From: JABCPE02 sp963521545
GTDB taxonomy: Bacteria; Bacteroidota; Bacteroidia; Flavobacteriales; Weeksellaceae
Length of the DNA: 14,511 bases
Assembly: GCA_963521545.1 (NCBI GenBank)
Contig: CAUQVP010000041.1
Location: 1-14,511, forward strand
Direction of reading: 5' to 3'
The position numbers and the translations under genes were made by a program. Positions 1-5,653 of the stretch are shown here, one piece after another. The notes under the pieces are model-generated. The model saw only the letters and a program-made list of their open reading frames with translations, had not been told where the DNA came from and searched no databases. Each line of letters opens with the position of its first letter. Position 1 is the first letter of the stretch.

Positions 1-69
1 TAAATTATTTTCGGGTATCTCTGAGGTTTTTTCTTCTATTTCTTTTGAATACGAATTAAAATCTTCCAT
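1..69 (-). CDS. N-terminal fragment of an unrecognised protein, cut by the left window edge
   Basis: Reading leftward from an ATG at 69-67, the frame stays open for 23 codons to the edge of the window. It begins MEDFNSYSKEIEEKTSEI and is rich in Glu and Lys, with no signal peptide or membrane segment in the visible part. The leader just before the ATG is A-rich (AACAAAA), as is usual for flavobacterial starts. It lies 89 bases downstream of the 165-residue lipoprotein gene and on the same strand, so it may belong to the same transcript. The family cannot be told from so short a piece. The open frame, plausible start and shared orientation support a real gene, but 23 codons is weak evidence. 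Confidence 0.5.
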   Translation of the reverse strand, partial: MEDFNSYSKEIEEKTSEIPENNL

Positions 70-80
70 TTTTGTTAAAA

Positions 81-96
81 ATCATTGTTTAATGAT
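81..96 (-). terminator. short A/T-rich hairpin with U tract ahead of the partial gene (weak)
   Basis: ATCATT (81-86) and AATGAT (91-96) form a 6-bp stem with a 4-base loop. On the minus strand it is followed by TTTTT. It lies between the 165-residue lipoprotein gene and the partial gene, 12 bases before the latter's ATG. The stem is short and has only weak pairs, so it could be chance in A+T-rich DNA or a leader structure of the partial gene. Confidence 0.25.
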
Positions 97-158
97 GTTT
101 TTGGTTTTTTACACATTATTTTTTTCTGATTTCTCCAAAAACTATTTGTTTTTTGAAA

Positions 159-656
159 CTACCTTGGAACTATTGTTTTTTCTCCAGTGCTATCACTTAT
201 TCTTTTTGTAAGTTGCGTAACTTCTTCAAATATAGGTTTTATTTTTTTATCAGGAAATCTATCTAATGGATTATTATACCCATCATCCCAAAAAGTTATA
301 TATTTCCTTTTACCACCTTGAAAATAAAAAATAATCTCTGTTGCTTCTTGAGGAGGGTGTATACTGTCTTTATTAGTAGAATTTAGTTCATGTTCATTAG
401 GGAGGTTTTCTAAATCATTGTCATAATATATTCTTTTTATTTTATTAATGCTTTTATCAGATACTTTGAATGGAACTTCCTTTATAGTATCTTTCTCGTA
501 AGGTGTTTTTCTTGTTTTATAAACTTTTAGTATTCCCTCTGATAGATAGAATGTCCCTTTCCAGTTTTTTACGACTATAGATTTTATATTGTCTTTTTTA
601 TGAGCACAACTATAGAAAAGTAGAAATGCAATAAAATAAATATACTTATTTTTCAT
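159..656 (-). CDS. small hypothetical lipoprotein (165 aa)
   Basis: No family was recognised. The N-terminus is a type II signal peptide: MKNKY, a hydrophobic stretch IYFIAFLLF, then the lipobox YSC with the lipidation cysteine at residue 17. The mature protein starts CAHKKDN. It is therefore expected to be a lipoprotein of the cell envelope, and the Lys-Lys-Asp just after the cysteine loosely resembles the export signal of Bacteroidota surface lipoproteins. The mature part is hydrophilic, with alternating short strands and a Gly/Trp/Asp-containing segment around residues 108-130 (FYFQGG, FWDDGYNNP), suggesting a small beta-rich fold. It is the last of three lipoprotein genes on this strand, 66 bases after the 227-residue one. 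The ATG at 656 is well placed for the signal peptide and follows an A-rich leader. Confidence 0.8.
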   Translation of the reverse strand: MKNKYIYFIAFLLFYSCAHKKDNIKSIVVKNWKGTFYLSEGILKVYKTRKTPYEKDTIKEVPFKVSDKSINKIKRIYYDNDLENLPNEHELNSTNKDSIHPPQEATEIIFYFQGGKRKYITFWDDGYNNPLDRFPDKKIKPIFEEVTQLTKRISDSTGEKTIVPR

Positions 657-722
657 TTTTTAAATTCTTTTTGAGATGGGAATATGAAGTTATTTTGTCC
701 TCTATATTTTTATTAAAATATT

Positions 723-1406
723 TTAATCAAAAATGAGCCTATCTCCTCTCATCATTATATTTTCTATTATTCTTTTTCTATCATTTAAATCTTCTGGCAG
801 AATAGTTTTGGAGTATTTCTTTTGCAATTCTTTTTTGAATTCATCTAAATTATTAGTTATCAAATACGATAAAAATAATTCAAATGCTCTTTCTTTATAG
901 ACTGGATTTAAATTGGGTGAATATTGTTTCAATAATAATTTATAATCTTCAATAGGTATTTTATTTTCATCTAATTCTCGGCAAAGTGTAGAAAATAATG
1001 ACATTTGGAAATACATATCTTGTTTTACAATTTCTTTATCCACTGTTTTAAGAAAACTATCAGTGTCCTTTAGTTTTCCTGCTAGATAAAGTTGCTTCAT
1101 TTTGTATAGATATAGCATTTCATTTTTTGGATTTTGTTTTATCGCACAATCCAACATAATTTGGAGACTATCATTAGTTTGTTTTATAAGTTCATCATAT
1201 TCTATTGATTCATTAGGAATTTCAGGTTTTATTTCAGGATGACTTTCAGAACCAAACCAGAGTGTATATCGCTTTAAATAAAGGTCTTGATATTTTTCAT
1301 AGCAATCTTTATCTTTCTTATTACAACTTATAAAAATAAAGAACACACTACATGTAAATACATGTTTTTTTATCATGTTGTAAATTGATTTTGCGCTCTT
1401 TTCCAT
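723..1406 (-). CDS. hypothetical lipoprotein, probably alpha-helical (227 aa)
   Basis: No family was recognised. A type II signal peptide is visible: a Lys-containing n-region, the hydrophobic stretch VFTCSVFFIF, and the lipobox ISC with the cysteine at residue 28. The mature protein begins CNKKDKDCYEKY. A second in-frame ATG at 1376 (MIKKHVF) would give a shorter and equally good signal peptide. The longer start is kept because an A-rich leader stands directly before it. The mature part appears mostly helical. The segment around residues 83-125 (AIKQNPKNEMLYLYKMKQLYLAG) resembles a tetratricopeptide-like helical pair, but no clear TPR consensus is seen. It sits 32 bases downstream of another lipoprotein gene, probably co-transcribed. 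The envelope location is well supported; the function is unknown. Confidence 0.8.
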   Translation of the reverse strand: MEKSAKSIYNMIKKHVFTCSVFFIFISCNKKDKDCYEKYQDLYLKRYTLWFGSESHPEIKPEIPNESIEYDELIKQTNDSLQIMLDCAIKQNPKNEMLYLYKMKQLYLAGKLKDTDSFLKTVDKEIVKQDMYFQMSLFSTLCRELDENKIPIEDYKLLLKQYSPNLNPVYKERAFELFLSYLITNNLDEFKKELQKKYSKTILPEDLNDRKRIIENIMMRGDRLIFD

Positions 1407-1438
1407 TTATATTTAGTTTTTTTTATCAGATATCCTCG

Positions 1439-1843
1439 TTATTGTATGCCTTTTCCAAAAAGAATCTTGTTTTTATTAGTGAATGTTATAGAAATAAAAG
1501 AAACATCACATTCTTCTAATAACTGACCATTATCACAACAAGAATTAATATAATACATAAATATTATCACTTCTTTATCCTTAAATCTTCTAGTAGGAGT
1601 TCCGAGATATTCTTTTAGCAAAATACTATCATTTTTATTACTTTTTTTAAAGGTATTATATAATTCTTCTCCCATCTCAATAGTTCTTTCGTGTTTACAC
1701 CCTAAACTATCATTATTCCATAAGAAAAATGTATGATTTTTTTCTAATACCATTGTGTTGTCTGCTTCTTTTCTTTTAGAACAGCTTATAATGCATAATA
1801 GAGGCAATATTATTTTACAAAAAACATTCATTTTTTTATTCAT
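1439..1843 (-). CDS. small hypothetical lipoprotein (134 aa)
   Basis: No family was recognised. The chosen start (ATG at 1843-1841) gives MNKKMNVFCKIILPLLCIISC, a compact type II signal peptide whose lipobox IISC ends at the lipidation cysteine. The mature part starts CSKRKEADN. In-frame ATGs at 1864 and 1831 are alternatives. The 1843 start is preferred because it follows ACTCAAAAA, the A-rich leader usual here, whereas 1864 lies in the U tract of the upstream hairpin. The mature protein is about 114 residues, with a Cys-Cys pair and further cysteines near the C-terminus (NSCCDNG, EECDVS) that could form disulfides. The end, VSFISITFTNKNKILFGKG, looks like a beta hairpin. It is the first gene of the lipoprotein trio. 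Confidence 0.75.
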   Translation of the reverse strand: MNKKMNVFCKIILPLLCIISCSKRKEADNTMVLEKNHTFFLWNNDSLGCKHERTIEMGEELYNTFKKSNKNDSILLKEYLGTPTRRFKDKEVIIFMYYINSCCDNGQLLEECDVSFISITFTNKNKILFGKGIQ

Positions 1844-1873
1844 TTTTTGAGTTTTTAAAAACATCTAATAAAA

Positions 1874-1923
1874 AAGACAGAAGATTCATGGTAAGATATA
1901 TTCTTACTGATTCTTACTGTCTT
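1874..1923 (-). terminator. long hairpin with U tract after folB (terminator or leader structure)
   Basis: On the minus strand AAGACAG (1923-1917) pairs with CTGTCTT (1880-1874). The stem continues through TAAGAATCA against TGAATCTT with small bulges, and is capped by GTAAGA-ATATA-TCTTAC. TTTTTT follows at once. This is a convincing Rho-independent terminator for yicC-gmk-folB, 46 bases after the folB stop. The upper arm contains an exact 10-base tandem repeat, ATTCTTACTG twice (1900-1919 on the plus strand). The structure ends only about 30 bases before the first lipoprotein start, which leaves little room for a promoter in between, so it may also act as a leader or read-through control for the lipoprotein genes. 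Confidence 0.75.
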
Positions 1924-1969
1924 ATAATTAAAAATTTCTGATTATTTTAAATTTAAAAGAGAAATAATA

Positions 1970-2428
1970 TTAAAGTGCCTTTTCCAGCTCCACGCTTACG
2001 CCCTTCATTTCGCCCTGCATAGGTGGGTTGGTTTTGGTGAGTTTTATTTTGATGTAGGTGATTTGTGGGAATTTTTCTTCTAAATTTTGGATAATTCTTC
2101 CAATTACTCGTTCCAAAAGCAGCGATGGAATTTCCATTTCTCTATGGATAATATCGTTGATTTTGGCGTAATTTATCGTGTCTTCCAGATGGTCGCTCTG
2201 TGCCGCTTTCCATAGGTCAGCGTGAATTTCAGCATTTATGAGATAATAAGTCCCGATCGTTTTCTCCTCTGGCAAAACTCCGTGATAAGCATAAATTTTC
2301 AAATCCTCGATAAGAATTCTGCTTCTTAGATTTTCATTTTTAATATCAAAATCTTCGGCTGTCAGTCCTATGTTTTGGAGTTTTGTGAAACTTGGAACAG
2401 GGAGATTGGCGCTGTCTTCTTTTTTCAT
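1970..2428 (-). CDS. folB: dihydroneopterin aldolase with an N-terminal extension
   Basis: It cleaves 7,8-dihydroneopterin to 6-hydroxymethyl-dihydropterin in cytoplasmic folate synthesis. The FolB domain covers about residues 37-150. It shows the start strand ILIEDLKIYAYHGVLPEE with the conserved YHG and Glu, the DTINYAKI segment with the active-site Tyr87, the conserved Glu in LLLERV, and the catalytic Lys132 in KLTKTNPP. FolB proteins are usually about 120 residues. This one is 152, with 36 extra residues in front (MKKEDSANLPVPSFTKLQNI...) that match nothing I recognise. No ATG, GTG or TTG lies in frame between the start at 2428 and the FolB domain, so the extension must be translated. The start codon overlaps the gmk stop as ATGA, implying translational coupling as third gene of yicC-gmk-folB. 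A hairpin terminator follows. Confidence 0.93.
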   Translation of the reverse strand: MKKEDSANLPVPSFTKLQNIGLTAEDFDIKNENLRSRILIEDLKIYAYHGVLPEEKTIGTYYLINAEIHADLWKAAQSDHLEDTINYAKINDIIHREMEIPSLLLERVIGRIIQNLEEKFPQITYIKIKLTKTNPPMQGEMKGVSVELEKAL

Positions 2429-2988
2429 TTTTCTGTAAAATTAGAGATGATGTTTTCTATTTCTTTTTTTGCAGTTTCCAAATCATCATTTATCAAAACT
2501 TGGTCAAATAAATGCTGATAACCAAGCTCTTCCTGAGCCTTGTTTATACGGGTTTTTATGGTTTCTAAACTGTCTGTATTTCTTTTGATTAGGCGTTTTT
2601 CAAGTTCTTCTATGGATGGCGGAGCGATGAAAATACTCATAGCTTGGTCTCCGAAAATCTTTTTTAGATTAACTCCACCGACCACATCCACATCGAAAAT
2701 TACCGTTTTTCCGTTCTTCCAGATTCGTTCTATTTCAGATTTAAGTGTTCCATAGAATTTGTCAGTATAGACCTCCTCATGCTCCACAAAGGCATCTTCG
2801 GAGATTTTTTTTCTAAACTCATCAGGCGTCAGGAAATAGTAGTCTTTTCCGTGCGCTTCGCCTTCTCTTGGCGCTCTTGTAGTAGCAGAAATGGAAAATT
2901 CTAAATGCGGGAAATTCTCTAAACTGTGTTTTACTAAAGTGGTTTTTCCGCTTCCAGATGGAGCCGAAAATATGATGACTTTGTTCAT
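2425..2988 (-). CDS. gmk: guanylate kinase
   Basis: It phosphorylates GMP to GDP with ATP in the cytoplasm, an essential step of GTP, dGTP and signalling-nucleotide supply. The 187-residue protein has the usual family length. It starts with the P-loop APSGSGKTT (residues 9-17), followed by the GMP-binding segment SATTRAPREGE (34-44) with conserved Ser and Arg, GKDYYF (47-52), the FDVDVVGG strand (98-105) equivalent to the DIDVQGA of other guanylate kinases, and a C-terminal lid region with RLIKRNTD. It lies 53 bases downstream of yicC and shares an ATGA overlap with folB, so all three are probably one transcript. The yicC-gmk pairing is common in bacteria. The start at 2988 is fixed by the P-loop lying right at the N-terminus. 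Confidence 0.97.
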   Translation of the reverse strand: MNKVIIFSAPSGSGKTTLVKHSLENFPHLEFSISATTRAPREGEAHGKDYYFLTPDEFRKKISEDAFVEHEEVYTDKFYGTLKSEIERIWKNGKTVIFDVDVVGGVNLKKIFGDQAMSIFIAPPSIEELEKRLIKRNTDSLETIKTRINKAQEELGYQHLFDQVLINDDLETAKKEIENIISNFTEK

Positions 2989-3041
2989 TTTATGTTGAAT
3001 TTGAGTTTTTAAAATAGAATCAATGTTTTGATGAAAATTTT

Positions 3042-3899
3042 TTATAAAACATTGAGTGTCTGTTCTTTTATCTTTTCTAAATTGTCTTTCATCATGACCA
3101 CTATTTTTTGGATTTCATGATGATTGGCCTTTGAGCCCAAAGTATTGATTTCCCGACCGATTTCTTGGCTGATGAAACCTAATTTCTTTCCGTTAAAATC
3201 CTCATTGTTAAGGACTTCCAAGAAATATTTCAAATGCTGTGTCAGACGGACTTTTTCTTCGGAAATGTCTAATTTTTCTACAAAATACGCTACTTCTTGG
3301 TAAAATCTGGTTTCATCCAGCTGCTCAAAATCCTTTAAAGAAGAGAGATAGCGCTCTTTTATAGTAGAAATTCGCTCCTCCTCAAAAGGCTGAACCTGTC
3401 CCAGCAGCTCTTCGATGTTTTTGATGTTCTTGGTGAGTTCTTCTCCTAAAATTTCTCCCTCGGTTTTTCTAAAATTAGAAAATTCTATAACTGCCTTATT
3501 TATAGTTTCTTGCAGGAGATTCCATTCGTTGTCAGAGAGTTCTTCCGTTTTGCACTGGATGGTTTCAGGCATTCTTATTGCCATTTTAAGATATTCAAAA
3601 TCAGGAGCTTCTGGCGAACATTGGCGAAGCTGCTCCATGTAGGATTTTATAATTTCTTGGTTGATTTTCACATCATTCGCGCCATCCAAAGATTCACAAG
3701 TGATGAAACAATCTACTTTTCCTCGTAATAGCTTGTCATTCAGTGATTTTCTGATTTCAAGTTCTTTTTCTTTAAAACGGAGAGGGAGTTTTATGCTGAG
3801 GTCGAACGATTTGCTGTTGAGAGATTTGATATCAACATTTATTTTCTTACCTTCAAAAATGGCTTCAGCTCTTCCGAAACCAGTCATTGACAATATCAT
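3042..3899 (-). CDS. yicC: YicC family endoribonuclease
   Basis: YicC-family proteins are cytoplasmic, metal-dependent endoribonucleases involved in RNA turnover. The annotation here rests on family resemblance. The N-terminus MILSMTGFGRAE is the characteristic family start. The N-terminal domain continues with VDIKSLNSKSFDLSIKLP and covers about residues 1-155. The C-terminal DUF1732 domain (about 200-285) shows LDISEEKVRLTQHLKYF, the conserved GKKLGFISQEIGREINTLGSKAN, and the closing KDNLEKIKEQTLNV. The length, 285 residues, is normal. It is the first gene of the yicC-gmk-folB operon and is divergent from the membrane protein gene at 3996. A TAnnTTTG box (3926-3919) lies 19 bases before its ATG, giving a short leader of about a dozen bases. 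Confidence 0.95.
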   Translation of the reverse strand: MILSMTGFGRAEAIFEGKKINVDIKSLNSKSFDLSIKLPLRFKEKELEIRKSLNDKLLRGKVDCFITCESLDGANDVKINQEIIKSYMEQLRQCSPEAPDFEYLKMAIRMPETIQCKTEELSDNEWNLLQETINKAVIEFSNFRKTEGEILGEELTKNIKNIEELLGQVQPFEEERISTIKERYLSSLKDFEQLDETRFYQEVAYFVEKLDISEEKVRLTQHLKYFLEVLNNEDFNGKKLGFISQEIGREINTLGSKANHHEIQKIVVMMKDNLEKIKEQTLNVL

Positions 3900-3918
3900 A
3901 AAAATCTTATTTTATGCA

Positions 3919-3926
3919 CAAATATA
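3919..3926 (-). promoter_or_regulatory. -7 promoter box for the yicC operon
   Basis: On the minus strand this reads TATATTTG, an exact match to the Bacteroidota -7 consensus TAnnTTTG. It ends 19 bases before the yicC ATG. No TTG-type -33 element is seen at the usual spacing, so the call rests on the -7 box, its position in a divergent intergenic region and its distance to the start codon. Confidence 0.5.
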
Positions 3927-3969
3927 AACTATTTAAGAGAAATATTTTTAAAAATCTATGAAATAGAAT

Positions 3970-3977
3970 TAATTTTG
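3970..3977 (+). promoter_or_regulatory. -7 promoter box for the membrane protein gene at 3996
   Basis: TAATTTTG matches TAnnTTTG exactly and ends 18 bases before the ATG at 3996, nearly the same geometry as the opposing yicC box. The match also argues that the in-frame TTG at 3975, which lies inside this box, is not the translation start. No clear -33 element is present. Confidence 0.45.
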
Positions 3978-3995
3978 CGGATATATTTAAGGATA

Positions 3996-5618
3996 ATGCT
4001 TTATATTTTTGTGTCAGTTTTGATAATTTTTCCTGTATTGATGGGCTTTGGGCGCCTTTCTCAAAAGATATTTGGAGCGTTTTGGGAAGGGCTTTCCGCA
4101 CAGCTGGTCTTAGGGATATTATTTTTGATGACGGTATGGAGCGTTTTGTCTTTTTTTGTTCCGTTGAATATTGATTTAGAGCGAATTACTGTCAGTTGTG
4201 GTTTTTTCTTGTTTTTTTATTTTCAGTCGTATAAAGAATTTCTGAAAATAGACCGAAAAAACTGGCTTTTGTGGGGAGGTTTTAGTTTGGTTTCTTTGGT
4301 GGTGGGCAGTGGCTTTCCCTTTATTTTAGACCATTTTGGGTATTATGTCCCTACGATTAAGTGGCTTTCTGAGTATGGGCTGGTAAAAGGAATTACGAAT
4401 TTGGACTGGGTGCTGGGGCAGATGTCGCCATGGCATGTTTTTCAGGCAGGATTTTCGCATTTTTCAGATGAATTTCTGAGGATAAATGTGCTTCTTCTGA
4501 TGATATTTTTCTTGTACATTATTGAGAAAAAATCATGGGTAATGCTCTGTTTTTCGCCAGTTTTGTTCTTTTTTGTGCAGTCACCAAGCCCAGACTTGCC
4601 AGCGATAGTTTTTTCTTTAATTATCTTAAATGAAATTTTAACTAAAAATAAAGAATTTGCTCTGCTTTTTGCCTTTTCAGTTTTGGTTTTCAGTATCAAA
4701 CCTACGATGCTTTGGCTACCGATTTTGGCTTTCCTTTATCCGATTTTAATTTTCAGAAAAGGCTTGAAATTCATTTGGTTAAGCGGTGTATTTGGTGTTT
4801 TGTACTGCGTGAAAAATATTTGGACTTTCGGTTATCCTTTTTTTCCGATTCAGTTTTTGGATTTGGGTTTTAGCTGGAAACCATATGGCGAGTTATTCAT
4901 TTCATCGAGCGAAGTCGCTGTTTTAAAGACTTTTGATTTACAATATTCTTTGGAAGAAATTTCTCAATTTTCAGCCGTGGAATATTTTGTAAACTGGCTT
5001 TTCTTGGATGGGATAAAGGGCGTTATCAATGTCGGTTTGATGTTGGTTTTGCTGTTTTTTGGAATTTTTTCATGGAAACAAAAGGATAAAATCACGGGAA
5101 TATTTTTTCTCTGCATTTTGGTAAAAAGTATTTTTGTTATCTGTTTTTCAGCGCAATATAGATTTTTCATCGATGTGTTTTTTGTGTTTTTTGTGGTGGT
5201 TTTTAGAGAAGTTTTTTCTAAAAAATGGTGTTTGGGAATTTTCTCTGGTTTGAGTGTTTTGGTTGTCAGTATTTTGGCTTTTCCTCAGATTTTGCAGGAA
5301 AAAATTCCAAGTTTTAATTTGGGATTTGTGATGAGAAATTTTGAAGCAAAACAGATTTATAAACCACTGTATTACTCTCTAAATAAGCACGATACATTTA
5401 CAGTTGGTAATCTGGAGTTTAATGTTCCGAGGGATTATATCTTTGGGTTTGATACGGTTTTACCAGCTCTCACGCCTCATCAGCTGGAAGTGTTTTACGA
5501 ATTGGGGATTTTTCCTCAGAAAATAGGCGAAAATCTTGACCAAGGTTTTGTTTGGAAAAAACTGAATTTTCAGGAAAAAAAGCATCTGAAAAGTATCATT
5601 GAAAAAATTAAAAAATAA
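3996..5618 (+). CDS. polytopic membrane protein, LIC_10190-like / GT-C-like (540 aa)
   Basis: The product is a large inner-membrane protein with many hydrophobic segments from residue 1 to about 420 (at least ten), followed by a soluble tail of about 115 residues. After the early segments there is a loop carrying FPFILDHFGYYVPTIKWL (about 107-124), then a segment with SEYGLVKGITNLDW and MSPWHVFQAGFSH. An acidic residue followed by a Tyr-Tyr-x-Pro loop resembles the first extracytoplasmic loop of GT-C type, polyprenyl-phosphate-using glycosyltransferases, and the whole pattern resembles proteins named LIC_10190 family. The reaction is unknown; a role in surface glycan synthesis is inference. 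The start at ATG 3996 is preferred over TTG 3975: AAGG stands just before it and a promoter box overlaps the TTG. It lies 35 bases upstream of aroC and is divergent from yicC. Confidence 0.85.
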   Translation: MLYIFVSVLIIFPVLMGFGRLSQKIFGAFWEGLSAQLVLGILFLMTVWSVLSFFVPLNIDLERITVSCGFFLFFYFQSYKEFLKIDRKNWLLWGGFSLVSLVVGSGFPFILDHFGYYVPTIKWLSEYGLVKGITNLDWVLGQMSPWHVFQAGFSHFSDEFLRINVLLLMIFFLYIIEKKSWVMLCFSPVLFFFVQSPSPDLPAIVFSLIILNEILTKNKEFALLFAFSVLVFSIKPTMLWLPILAFLYPILIFRKGLKFIWLSGVFGVLYCVKNIWTFGYPFFPIQFLDLGFSWKPYGELFISSSEVAVLKTFDLQYSLEEISQFSAVEYFVNWLFLDGIKGVINVGLMLVLLFFGIFSWKQKDKITGIFFLCILVKSIFVICFSAQYRFFIDVFFVFFVVVFREVFSKKWCLGIFSGLSVLVVSILAFPQILQEKIPSFNLGFVMRNFEAKQIYKPLYYSLNKHDTFTVGNLEFNVPRDYIFGFDTVLPALTPHQLEVFYELGIFPQKIGENLDQGFVWKKLNFQEKKHLKSIIEKIKK

Positions 5619-5641
5619 AATTCACATTTCTTAGGAATTTG

Positions 5642-5649
5642 TATATTTG
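5642..5649 (+). promoter_or_regulatory. possible -7 promoter box directly before aroC
   Basis: TATATTTG matches TAnnTTTG exactly and lies in the 35-base gap before aroC. Only four bases separate it from the aroC ATG, so transcription from it would start at or next to the initiation codon and give a nearly leaderless mRNA. No -33 TTG is found at the proper distance. It could be a chance match, with aroC served by the promoter upstream of 3996. Confidence 0.3.
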
Positions 5650-5653
5650 TAGG

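Noticed and set aside
159..1843. Toxin-immunity cassette call for the three lipoproteins
   Set aside because: No toxin gene is visible in the window and none of the three was recognised as an immunity family; it is kept only as a hypothesis.
1900..1919. Tandem repeat ATTCTTACTG twice as a possible CRISPR-like or mobile repeat
   Set aside because: There are only two 10-base copies without spacers, and they are explained as part of the hairpin stem.
3415..3927. Three plus-strand open frames of 72-88 codons opposite yicC
   Set aside because: They lie fully or mostly antisense to a well-supported gene, overlap each other in different frames, and have no recognisable domain.
3975..3995. TTG at 3975 as start of the large membrane protein
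   Set aside because: The TTG lies within a TAnnTTTG promoter box, while the ATG at 3996 has AAGG just before it and gives a better membrane N-terminus.
5639..5653. TTG at 5639 as start of aroC
   Set aside because: The five extra residues (MYICR) are not part of the AroC family start, and the ATG at 5654 aligns.
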